Made by a program: the position numbers and the translations under genes. This document shows, in pieces, positions 12,637 through 24,219 of a DNA stretch of 64,000 nucleotides (within the stretch, counting starts at the first letter, position 1; the number at the start of each line of letters is the position of its first letter). The notes below the pieces were generated by a model. The model had not been told where the DNA came from. It saw only the letters and a program-made list of their open reading frames with translations, and did not search any database. The DNA lies in the NCBI RefSeq assembly GCF_002878395.1, contig NC_061118.1, positions 125,195,829 through 125,259,828 of the forward strand, written 5' to 3'. This DNA comes from Capsicum annuum (taxonomy: Eukaryota; Streptophyta; Magnoliopsida; Solanales; Solanaceae).

Positions 12637-12699
12637 TCCCACGATCTTGGTTTAGTATTCAGTTTAGTTCCCACGATCTTGGTTTAGTATTCAGTTTAG
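12637..12699. repeat. Perfect 31 bp tandem duplication, period 32
   Basis: 12637-12667 and 12669-12699 are identical, beginning tcccacgatcttggtttagt, with one T between them. It lies about 220 bases from the 35 bp duplication in the same LTR. Confidence 0.95.
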
Positions 12700-13748
12700 A
12701 GTTTAGTTTTAGGTTTGCTTGACCATAGCATATAGTTATCAGTTATTCAGTTGCCGATATTTTAGTATCTCAGTTTACAAACTATATCAGAATCATGTTT
12801 TATGCTTAGTCTTGCATTCTCAAATTTTATAGTTTTTATGCATTTGTGCTCAGCTATCTTATGTTGTTTAGTAGTTCATATTCATATATCACTTACTCAG
12901 TATGTATATGCTAGTTATCCCTTTTTCTTAGACTTTACTCATTCCGTCACCTAAGCGCCAGCTATTCAGTTAATTAGATCAGTTCAGTGCATATATGTTT
13001 GTTTTTGAATGTTTATGTATTCATGTTTTACCATATCCCAGCTTCATTTCTACTTATTCTACAAAAGTAAAGATTTTAAGAAACTAAGTGTAGTGATTTA
13101 CCAGCTTACAAGATTATGTCTGTTGCCCATGCTTTTAAGATAATTTAGCTTTCAGTTTATTTCAGCCTATTGGTGAGCCTACTTACACTTAGCATGCATG
13201 TTTTATGATTTCATACATAATTAGTTTTACTTATTGCATTCACCCCCTCTTACACAATACATTCCAGACGTATTGATCCATATATACGTCTGTGTGGCTA
13301 CATTGTTTCATAATATAGGTACTAGTTGTAGTCCACACATCATGATCAGATAGTTGTAGTTTCCAGCACACAGGGAATAAGTTCTCCTATTTTGAGGACT
13401 TCAGTCAGATATTGTTCATGTACTTTACTTTACTACTCATATGTATTGATTAGTGATAGTTGGAGGCATGTCCTAGCCATCTATAGTAAGTATAGTAGAG
13501 GCTTCATAAATATCAGTCAGAGTCAGTCATGTAATTTTAGTTCTTTCCTCAGTTTTATCAGATTATAAATTGTATTAGTATTATAATTTCTTGGATTTTA
13601 TCATGATTAAATCTTTGCATAGAAGAACCAGCTCTTTAATATATTATAAATTAGTTGCTCAATAGTATGCCATTTCATGGTTTAGCTTAGGATAACTTTT
13701 GGTTCCAAGAACCGTGTGGCGTTCAGGGTGTACACTCGGGGCGTGACA

Positions 13749-14793
13749 AACTTGGTATCAGATCACAGAGTTTAAGTTTCCTAGGGTATCTATGAAACCA
13801 TGTCTAGTAGAGTCTTGTGGAATAGTACGGAGACATTTGTACTTTTCTTCGAGGGGCTACAGAGCATTTAGAAAATGTTTCCCTTCTTTCATGTCTCAAA
13901 TCGTGTAGTAGAAGTGTTCTTTGAGGAACTTATGCAGATTCTCACATTAATCCATTTATGCCAGATATGTTTTTAAATCCTTCCTCAGAATCCTTTGACA
14001 GCATATGATCTAGAATTAGAAGCACGGACCTAGAAGTTTAGCAATGGTAGAGTTGGGATAGTGTTAGCTGGATTGAGAAGATTATATATTCATGGGGCTA
14101 GTTGTATGAAAGGTGAATCAATAGGCTTAAATAAATATATTCAAGAATTTAAATTGTTAATTCAAAATTAAGTATGATTATGTGTATATGATCTAGAGGT
14201 GTATCCAAGATGATAAGGAATTCTATTATTTCTAAGTTTTAACAGTGCGTGTGCTTAGATAGTACCCTTGAGTTGTTATATGTTAGAGTGTAAGTTTGAA
14301 TCTTGGATGATTGACCTAATAGAAAGTAGAGATGAAATTCTAGATGGTGTGAACTCATGGTATGGTGATACTCTAGAAAATTCTAAGTTAGTCAGTGTTT
14401 AAATTATTATATCTTGACTATTGGAGCTATAAAAAGCAAAGAGTTGTATATCAGAAGGAAGTACTAGCAGTTGGTTTTACACCTTTAGGTCCAGTTTTTC
14501 AGGGTAAGTATAGTATTTATGTGTATTATTATGTCTCAGACTCTAGAGTAAATTGATTGCAGATCATATTACAGTTTATTAAAGGAGTCCGTAGACTTAG
14601 AGTGGTGGCTTAAAGCTAAGGAGAAGATGATAGAACAAGTGACCAAGTCAGGCTCTCAAATTCTAGCAGTGATGAAGTATGTTATAGAATAGCAGTAAGG
14701 GAGGATGATGCCCAACCCATTCTTATCTCAGCATAAATTTTTTCAGTCTTCACAATATATACTCATGCTTTACAAGTCAACTCCATGATCAGA
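13749..14793 (+). mobile_element. Leader/gag-side internal remnant after LTR A
   Basis: It starts with AACTTGGTATCAGATCAC, a primer binding site with one mismatch to the initiator-Met consensus (PBS at 13753-13765). The leader that follows (tctagtagagtcttgtggaa, then tttcccttctttcatgtctc) matches leaders at 19268, at 42357 (minus strand) and at 7270 (minus strand). About 1 kb is present and no open frame survives. It stops where LTR B begins. Confidence 0.75.
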
Positions 14794-16423
14794 TGTAATA
14801 CCCCGCATTATTGGGCTAGTCTATGAACCATTGTTCTTACGTGTATAAGCTATAATCCTAGTGGTTCCCATGTGAATATAAGTTTTATGATCTTTATCCT
14901 CATTTTTGATAAGCTTTTTAGGTGAAGAATTTTCAAAGTAATCACTTAGAGCCTAGTGGAGCTAAGATCCTTTGATTTGTCCAAAGTTTGATATTCGATT
15001 CTACAAGGGTCTACTTTAAACATGTATAATTTTTTTATACATGAATTTTTTCAGCTCAAGACCGACCAAATTGTATATAATTGAATTATCTTTCCAACTA
15101 TGCCAATTTCGCAAAAATCCAATAATCGAATAGAAAGTTATGGCATTTTCCATGTGAGGCAATAAGCCAACACGATCTTGATGCGTCGCATCGACTACGC
15201 CTCAACACGAAAAAATAACGCGGATCCAAAGCTATTTTACATTATAATTCAATTCTAAAAGGGCCTAGGGTCACTTTGGTCAATTCCTATCACCCAAAAC
15301 CATCCAAAATACATAATTTCACCCCCAAAGAAGCAAAGATACCTCATTATTCATCTTTTCATCTTAAGAAGCAAAACCCTAGCTCATCAAACTTCCTCCC
15401 CAAGAAATTCAAATTCCTCCAAATATTCTCCAAGGAAATTCAATATTAAGGGTTCCCAATACAAAAGCTCTAAGAATTCATCACCAAAGCATCAATGAAA
15501 GTCCAAGATTCAAGCTTTTGCTTTCAGTTCATCAAAGATCATCAATTAAGGTATGTGGGGTTTGAATAAGGATAAATCTTTCATCCTTGTGCCCAAAACT
15601 TGCTTTTAATTACAAAATCTATTTGAATTTATGAGATTTTCCATGATTTAGAAATTGAATTACATGACTTTATTCATAGTTCTATGCCTTGTGCAGTAAT
15701 TTCCAGATTTTAAGATGATTTATGAATGTTTACATTACCAAGTATGAATTTTGAGATGTTTTAACATGAGATTGATGCTTGGGTCATTGGAACTTATTTT
15801 AAATATTGTTGTTTCAAGATTGTTTGTGCTATAAGCACCTTATGACTAGATTATTTTCAGATTTCAGTTAAAGAATCCACTTTATTTTAGAAAGACTTGA
15901 TATTTAAAGAAAAGTAAAGCATGGTTGTCTTTCTGCAAACCTTTGTGTAAATTTTAAAGTGGATTTTTTAAGATTTTTAGCATGATATTGGGAGTAGTAT
16001 TTAGCACCGATATGGGTAATTTACTATGGTTTCTTACCCTAGAACTACATGATAATGTAGGATTTAGATTATTCCCACTCCTACATGGATGACTGAGATT
16101 ATGATCAGTGAGATAAGATTGTTCTATTTTGATGGCAAGGGTAGAACAGCCCTAACCTTATGGGGGATAGTCATGGGACACCATGGATGCTCACATGGTG
16201 TACATGTCCGTTAGAAGAACCTCCTAAAAGATGTTCCCTACTCTTAAAATAGCTTATTGATTTAAAACCTTAAGATAAAGTATTTTTTGTTACAGAAAGC
16301 TTTATAAAGTATTTCCCTAATAGTAAAGGCTTTAAGAAAAAGATTAATAGAAAAAGCTTTTAGAAAACTAAGTGTAAAGGCTCACAACTTTATTTCAGAT
16401 TATGCTTTACTAAAAGATTTTAG

Positions 16424-18496
16424 TGTAACGCCCCGAAATTTGGGTCCCGGGATGTCACACGGTGCTTAGGGGCGCAAGTGACCCCAAGCTAACCCTCCTA
16501 CTGGCATAACTCATAAACAACTGGATAAAATGCTTAAATCTATATAAAGTTAGCGAAAATATAGAACTTCTATGAACTTGATCAATATTAACATGAACTT
16601 TACAAGATTACAACTCTACTTTTACAAATAAAACTGAAACTGAATACATCAACTTCTACTGACTGTCTACGAAGCCTCTACTGGTATTGACTTTAGATAG
16701 ATGGGTCATGAATCCTAACTACCCAATCTTAATATGGCCAAAGTAAGAAAAATAAAACACTTTTCGAACTGTATAACTGACTTATGCCCTCGAATCAAAC
16801 GGACTCATCACCTGCTGACTGGAAGCTGTGAACTGACTGAATGTGGTATCTGCGCTATAACTTGTACCTACATTATAAGGCACTATAGCATATAGAAATA
16901 TATGGGGGTTAGCACTTTAAGGAATGTACTGAGTATGTGGGGGTGCAATTCAACATTATAAATAATATCATAAATGATTATGAAAACCATGCATGCAAAT
17001 GATAACAAGTTTTTTCGCCTGAATTAACTGAAATATATTCCTTGTAAATCATCAATAGTAATACAAGCATTATAAATCTCATAAATCATTATACTTAACT
17101 CAAACTCTTAAATCATGACTTAGAGTGACTCGGTAACTTATGAAACTTGAACTCTTATGGAATTGGGAGTTTCTTATAACCGACATAACTACACCATGTG
17201 AGCCACATGGAGTCCAACGTTTTGCCCTCCTAAGGAGAGAACCCCACATTGGTGTGGGTGTCGTATTCTTGCCAAGGAGTACAACCTCAATTTATAAATC
17301 ACAATCTCATACTCGTCCTTTGGCCCACAATCATCAATATCAATCCTACGGTGGCACGTAGTTTTGGGGAAATACCATATGTCCCGTTCGGTGCTAAATA
17401 CTCTTCTTAGACTCAGCTCAGAATGCATTAGAAAATCCACCTTAATCAATATCAATTCATGGGTCCATTATAAAGACCAAAAATATATATATATCTCATT
17501 GGTAAATCATATATAACTGTGGATTACCAACTCTACTCAAAATCAAAAATCTTTCTCAACATCAAGATGTATCAATTTATTTAGTCATGGCAACATTAAT
17601 AACTTTGAGGAAATATCAAAACTCATTATAACAACTCAATTTTATGAATCAATATACTCAATAATCAAATTTGTCATAAGGAAGATTAAAGATTGACATA
17701 TGTCTTGAAAGCACTTGAAATACCAACTCATGGTAGAACATGAAATTCACAATATTAAATATCAAGTCATAATTCGGAAGTTGTAAAATAATCATGTATC
17801 AAAAACTTCAAGAAAACATCATAGAACTCATTCTTGACTCTCAAACTCATTTTCCTTGGGCTGACGAAGTTGTCAGAAATATCATCAGAAAGTGACGACG
17901 TCGTCATAAATGGCACCAGAAACGTGACAGCCCGTCAGAACCGTCGTCACCATTTTCCAGCTTTACCATGTTGGAGTAAAATGGACATAACTCTTTGGTC
18001 CGATATCATATTTTGGCGAAATTGGTATCGTTGGAAATATAATTCAATTATCTATCTTTTGATAGGTCATGATATCAAAAATTCCAAGCATATCAGAGAT
18101 ATTCTCGTTTGAATTTGACTATATTAATATCCTTCCCAAGAACTCAATCGGTAAGGAATGTTTTCATTCTCCCAATCGTTAGGACATATTTAAGGCCTTA
18201 ATACACACCATCCTTGATTATAAAACAACCAAAGAACTATAATTTATTTATCAAGATCTTGATTCATGGTTGCACTATTGGTTAGAGTCTCGGAGAATTG
18301 CAAAATGGCTCTAACTTTCTCACCGAGTGTCCGATTCGGGTGAATCTTATGTCGATGGAAAGCTTATCCAATTATCCACATGATAGAGAGTAGAATTTAT
18401 GGAAATAAAACATGAGATAAATAACAATCAATTTGAAAGTCATCCATATTCACTCAAAAGATGGATTTAGGCTTAAGAAACGATCGGGGTATTACA
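16424..18496 (-). mobile_element. Solo LTR, 2073 bp, perfect target duplication TTTAG
   Basis: It runs from TGTAACGCCCC to GGGTATTACA. It is flanked by TTTAG at 16419-16423 and again at 18497-18501, so the ends and the 5 bp duplication are certain. It is minus-oriented relative to the host LTR B. It is related to the LTR at 24220-26543 (shared taaagcctctactggtattg-like segment). There is no internal region, as expected after LTR-LTR recombination. Confidence 0.95.
17893..17906. promoter_or_regulatory. Perfect palindrome TGACGACGTCGTCA in the solo LTR
   Basis: This 14 bp palindrome holds a GACGTC core (C-box) and two outward TGACG half sites, both known targets of plant bZIP/TGA factors. It sits in a CG-richer stretch of the LTR. 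Regulatory use is inferred only. Confidence 0.4.
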
Positions 18497-19267
18497 TTTA
18501 GTTACAAAATTTCAGTTTTCAGATTTCAAATTTAAGAGTGAGTCCTTTCTACACTTATACAGTATGATTTAAAGAGAGAATACAACTACAAATTTTAAAA
18601 ATAAATATTATGACTCACTAGAATTATAAAATAAGATTTATTTCTTATTATTTCATATTTCTTTATTTCAGATATTCCAGCTTATGTGAGTCATTTACAT
18701 TTTGCATGCATGATTTCATAAATTGTGATAATAATAATACTTTACTTATGCATTTCTCCCCCATATACTCAGTACATCCTCAAAGTACTGATCCATATAT
18801 ATATGTCTATGTGATACATTGTCTCATAATGTACATACAAGTTTAGTATGCACATTCAGATTCAGACAGTTGCAGATTCCTGCCAGCGAGATGATGAGTC
18901 CTTCTACTTTGGGGACTTCAGTTAGATTTATTTCTGTTCGTTAATTTCTTAATCATACGTATTGATTAGTAATAGTTGGGGTCGCGTCCTATATATCTAT
19001 AATCAGTATAGTAGAGACTTTACATATGTCAGTTAGAGTCAGTCATGTAACTTCAGTTCTTCTTTTTGGATTTTATCATATTATAAAGTTGTATTAATAT
19101 TGTATTTTTACAGATTCCACCATTATTATGTTTCCGCATAATAAACTCAGTATTTATTACATGTGTAATCAGTTGCTTATTAGTATGCCAGTTCATGGGT
19201 TAGCTTGGGATCACTTATGGTCCTAAGCACCGTGTGACGTCTCAGAATAGATTTTCGGGGCATTACA

Positions 19268-20524
19268 AACTTGGTATCAGAGCACAAGGTTCACATGTAC
19301 TAGGGTGTCTGTGAAGCTGTGTCTAGTAGAGCATTGTGGAACGGTACGGAGACGTCTATACTTTTCTTTGAGAGGCTATGAGGAATTTACGAAAAGTTTC
19401 CTTTCTTTCATACTCTAAATTATGTTGTAAAGTTATCCTTCAGAAACTTCTGCCTACTCATCTGTTACCCTAAAATTCTTCATCTATGACTTATTTTTCA
19501 GATAACATGATTAGCAAGTTCCAGTTCCTCCCTAGATAATGCTCTCAGATTTGCTAGCAGAAGATTCAGAAGTCACACAAAAGGGACTTGAGAGCAGCTC
19601 CGTAGTGTGTTAAGTTTCTCAAGTTAAAAGTGTATGTTCTCATCCTTATGACTTGTTCAGTTGAGAACGAATGATATATGTATTTAGATTGCCCATTAAC
19701 CCTTTCAATATAGATATTGCTCATGAGGGGAAATAGTGTAAACCTAGATTCTTAAATGTAGTGCGTATTCGAGGGATATTATAAACCTGGAGTGTTATGA
19801 TTCATAAGTAGTAGAACCTTCTTATAGTTGGAAGTATGGGTATAGAAGTGTAGTGACAAGAAAAGTGGGAATAATGATTGATAGAAAAGTATAGAGATAA
19901 ACTTATGCATGCTATAGATTTTATGTTATAGTGATATACCCTAGTGTGTTCGTTTAGTAAAAGGTACAGAAGAAGTTATTAGTTAAGGTGAATTATTGTT
20001 TGCTTAAGGTATGAAAGGAGTTATTGGTGGTAATTATTGTGTTAGAAAAGTATAGATTATTAATGAAGTATTCGGTGGTTTAGTATGGTTATTTTAGGAT
20101 TCCCTTGAGGTTGCAAAAAGGAGTTAGTTGAAACTTTGAGAACTATGGTTGTAATTTAGATGTGTAGAAGGATAAATAGAAATGATGTGTAGAATGAGGA
20201 TGTGTTAATATATTATGATAAGATAGGCCATATGATTATGATTGATTATTGTTGTTATGAAGTTCTAGTGGATTAGTGTTTCTTGATGTTTTATTCTATA
20301 TTTTTCAAGTGAGATTTATATGTGAGGTTGGGTTGTTAATCATGCCTAGCACTAGACACTAAGTTTGAATAGTAGATGGTCATAAAGGTGGATGTAATGA
20401 TTTCTTGGTTAGTGTGGCTAGTTGTATGGAAGTGATCTAGTAGGCTTGAATAGTGTATGAAAGAGCTTAAGTTTCTTTTTTCGCAATTTAATATGATGTT
20501 GCAAGTATGATGTAGAGGTGTGCC
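19268..20524 (+). mobile_element. Leader/gag-side internal remnant after LTR B
   Basis: It begins AACTTGGTATCAGAGCACA with an intact initiator-Met primer site (PBS 19272-19284). The leader matches the one after LTR A. From about 20250 it matches the reverse complement of 28980-29090, including catgcctagcactagacact. No open frame of interest is present. The region ends abruptly at family II sequence near 20525. Confidence 0.75.
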
Positions 20525-22155
20525 CAAATGCATACACTCCAGATATGGATAAAATAATACCAACCAGTGAAAACCAAGTAAACATCCATAATGCATACCA
20601 CCATACATATATATAAGTGTTGGGAAAGGGAATCCGGATTTAGAATGCACTCTAAACCTTTACCTGGGTTGTGTAGCTTTGTCGTCCTAAGACACCCACA
20701 GGGAATATGGATTCTGCTCCCCCTGCTAAAAGGTCCCCAATATGTGTAGCTGCACGACCAGGGAAATATCCCACTGGAATGACTAGTACATCCCCTAATA
20801 TGAGGTGTAACATCATGCACACAATCCACCAAGACCAACCTCATACCGGTAAATATAATTTCCAGTTTCAGTTCCCTCGGGACCCCCACCTTCCACGACT
20901 TAGCTACACGTACCCCTTTAATGCCTAATTAAAAACTATTTCCAAACAATCCATTTACCATTTATTAACTGATGCTATTTAGGGGTGGTATCATCATACC
21001 AACCATACTTGCAAGTACTATCCATAGCCAACCACATATTGGTATAGGGGACCTTAGGTGCCCTTCCAATTACCACATTAAATCCACTTGGGGGAATCCA
21101 TACCCCAAAGCATAACCATTTATCCATTTACCTTTCCAAACCATTTAATCCATGCATAAATCCTTTACCAAGTTTAAAAAAGCAAGAGTTCCACTTTAAA
21201 GAAGTCAATGCAATGAACATATTTTTTAAGCATTTTGTCAAACAAATTAGGGGCATAGTATATATCCAAAACCAATCCCAATTACCAAAAACTATTCCTA
21301 TATAATCCAATTATCCAAACCACCATTAATGCATAGAAAAGCATAATTAAAACAATGGGAAACTATAACCAACCATTCATAAACAAAACCCCCAAATCAT
21401 ATTTGAAAACCCAAAATCATTCAACAATAAAATCATGAAAACCAATAGTAAAATCACGCCTTTAGTTGGAACTAAGTATGAGGGAAGACAACATGTCTTT
21501 TACATGAAGAGTCACCGAATAAATCTTGACTATTGAGAACTTTGAAGAACACTTGAGAAATCCTAGCCTCCAATCTTTCAAGAGTGAGTTTGAGAGAGTA
21601 TTTTAAGTATTTTAATCCTCTAACAAGTGTTACGGAAGACCATATAGGGTTATATAACGTGAGTAAATAAGGATTTAGGAGTAGGAAATATCCAAACTAC
21701 CATTGACTTAAAATTAAAATAATCCACATCCAGGGGTACAACTCCCCCTTACCATTTGTATCCTAGGATACGAGTGGTACCCCAACTCATACCCAAGACC
21801 ATGCCAAACCTTACCTATTGCTTCTATACAAATCCACCTCCCTTAACTCGTACCCAAGGGTAAGAATGACACCCCCAATCGTACCTTACCAATTGTACCT
21901 TGGAAAGATTACCTGAGACCACTCAAACATGCTCCATATGACTTGCCTTGAATCACTTGTATGTTCCTATATGACTCTTACCTAGTTGAGTCATATCTTG
22001 GGTGTAGATAAGCCCAACATACTTTTTAGGGTATGAGTGAACCCTCAAGGAAGCCTATGAATCATATACAAGGGTATGAGTAACTCCCTTGAGTCGTACC
22101 AAGTCTATAAGTTCAAAACGTAATTTTTCAAGAGTCCAAGACTTGGGATGTTTCA
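20525..22155 (-). repeat. Family II 3' LTR, minus orientation
   Basis: The right end at 22155 reads TGAAACATCCC on the minus strand, matching the LTR start at 29446, and is followed by a purine tract. The block near 21480-21640 is the reverse complement of 10000-10170 and 29960-30120. The left end is truncated within the LTR at about 20525. No coding sequence. Confidence 0.78.
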
Positions 22156-23930
22156 TTCTACCCCACTAGGATCATTCATCCTCGAATGATGGGTAAGGGT
22201 AAGGACAAGCACGAGATAACACCTTAGCACCCATCAAAATTTCCTCCAACCACACTAGAGGACAAGAACACAAACCATGTTAGAAAATCATCACATAACC
22301 CAAACGTGATTTAAACCCCAACACCTCTATAACGACCTCCAACTAAGTTAGAAAACAAAAATACAAGTGGAACCATTCCTCACCTTTATCCAAATCAAAA
22401 AACAAAGATGGGTTGAAGAACACATATCCAATGGACAAATTCTCAAAACAAAGAACCCATGTGGATCCTTGGACTCCATATCCCCTTCCGCATCCCAAAT
22501 GGCTTTCTTGGAATTTTAGTTGCACCATGGAACCTTTAATGAAGCCGTACCTTTCATTCACAACCGGTGAACTTAACGATCCAAGATCCTCATTGGGACC
22601 TTCCTAAAGAACAAAGAATTTGAGATACCTATATTAAACAAAGGAACTAACCAACCAAGGACCATCTACACCTTACTCCAAGACAAACACATAGAGTACC
22701 GGATGAATGGACTCATGTTAGAAAACAAGTCTAATTCAACGTAGAATTTACTGAGACACATCGCTATGAGAGCTTGACTCTAACCATACACCACCAATCC
22801 GATGTTCAAGCCTATACAAAGCTAAGAGGAGTTAACTTAGGCCATCGGGCTCTACTCCTTACATCAATCTTGAAACACATCTCCACTTTCATCACTATTG
22901 TAATATGGAAACCATAAGTAAAGGACATAAACAAGCTTATATCCTATCATTATAATCGAAATCCCCAACCTATGATTGAACACTCAAATCCAAAACCATA
23001 TAACCACCATGCCATAAAGGCAATTTATAAAAATCATGCCTTACCAACCCTCTCAAGAACCCAACACAACTATGGATATATCTACCAATCATAATATTCA
23101 AGCCTACCACTCATATACCCATGGTATGATCTATACATCAAAAGATCTAGCACCCTCTATCATTTTCACAAGTATTTCCCCCACCTATTCCTTCCTAACC
23201 ATTTCTCGTGACAACAACTTTACCTCATCTTCCAAAACCCCAACGTTAGTAGTCACCCGAGATTCTCCCCCACTGAGGGACTCTTACGTTCCCCTGGTTC
23301 AACACATCACTATGCTCCCAAGTCACTACCACCAAAATTATAAGAAGAGTCATTAATGTACCAAAGTATAAGAATTTCCCATGCCACCCAAGGCAAGACA
23401 AAGATATTCCGAAACAAGACATGACACCATAGGCACGAAGTACTTCATAATGATAACCTAGACCATAAATGAAGAAACATCCCGATCAAACCATACCAAA
23501 AAAAGAATTCTTTAAAATAGACATCAAAAGAAACACAACCACCTATACCATGGGTAGTGCAATATAAAGTCAAAACTCATATCCCAAGAATAAGCCAAAT
23601 CAAAAATACAAACCTTAAGCATAAGTATTATAAGAATACACACAACACTAGTAGAGTACTCTCTTAACCGAGATAGTAGACTATCACTAAAAAATTCAAC
23701 CCGACCTTCCCTTGAAGTTTACCACTAGAAGTAATTTAAGACTAACCATCAATCTTTACCCCATTACACCTACAAACACCATACTCTACCCAAATGGGTA
23801 TCACCAAGGGTGTACACTAAAAATACTTAGTTTTTCTAAACCCAAAGCCTAATTCATCCCAATGCTACCTAGAGCCCAACATATAATGTGAAAACGATTA
23901 AACAAAATTGACTCCAAGGTTTCTAATTAA
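22156..23930 (-). mobile_element. Family II internal region, non-coding
   Basis: It starts, on the minus strand side of the LTR, with CCTAGTGGGGTAGAAT as a purine tract and the CGAGGATGAATGATC block. Positions 22156-22560 align with the reverse complement of 29131-29445. The rest, including a plus-strand open stretch at 23036-23356, has no recognisable domain. No gag, RT or integrase motif is visible, so this looks like a non-autonomous element or a heavily deleted copy. Confidence 0.6.
22343..22561 (-). pseudogene. Conserved unknown peptide at the 3' end of family II internal region
   Basis: The minus-strand peptide contains YGFIKGSMVQLK and GRGYGVQGSTW. A plus-strand peptide ending at 29265 in the other family II copy shows YGINKGSIEEPQ and KRGHKVQES in the same order and phase. 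Shared phase suggests these once belonged to a coding frame near the end of pol, but I do not recognise a domain. It could also be chance phase in aligned non-coding DNA. Confidence 0.3.
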
Positions 23931-24219
23931 AATAAAACCATTTAAAATCAAACCGTGGTCGCCAAGTCCTTTTAAAAATCATTTGAATCTAACCAAAACC
24001 AATTCATGTTCCCCCTTAAGCATTTAGACAATGGAAAGATTTATGAATCATCAAACCATATGATAAAACTATATTCAATGGCAATTTCATAAATAATTTG
24101 AGGGCATATAATTTTTCCAAAACCAAAAGCAAGTAATTGGGGAATCCATAGAGCCTCGAAATTCATTTACCATTCCTGTGCATCCCAAGATGTTCATAAA
24201 CATTAACAAAGAGTATATA
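23931..24219 (-). repeat. Possible 5' LTR fragment of the minus family II element
   Basis: The segment near 24060-24130 (catatgataaaac, then aatttgagggcatataattt) resembles the reverse complement of LTR positions around 10380-10420. If this is right, the minus family II element kept part of its 5' LTR before the LTR at 24220 inserted. The left limit is approximate. Confidence 0.4.

Larger units (their letters stand above)
11736..13748 (+). repeat. LTR A, 5'-truncated, Tekay-type
   Basis: It ends GGGGCGTGACA at 13748 followed directly by a primer binding site. Its last 600 bases align with 18660-19267 of LTR B, sharing for example agtcagagtcagtcatgtaa and ttagcttaggat-like segments. The 5' part is missing at the junction with family II sequence. 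It carries two small perfect tandem duplications at 12345-12414 and 12637-12699. Confidence 0.75.
14794..19267 (+). repeat. LTR B, about 2.4 kb net, interrupted by a solo LTR
   Basis: It starts TGTAATACCCCGC and ends GGGGCATTACA, directly followed by a primer site. Positions 16424-18496 plus one 5 bp target duplicate are a later insertion, so the net length is 2396 bp. Around 15110-15240 it contains the conserved aatccaataatcgaatagaa block and a short CG-richer part with gatgcgtcgcatcg. Its 3' end aligns with LTR A. Confidence 0.82.

Noticed and set aside
20488..20889. 133-codon minus-strand open frame
   Set aside because: It lies in a non-coding LTR of family II and has no recognisable domain; the related copy at 11222-11735 does not keep it open.
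23036..23356. 106-codon plus-strand open frame
   Set aside because: No known motif, and on the opposite strand to the element; composition like its surroundings.
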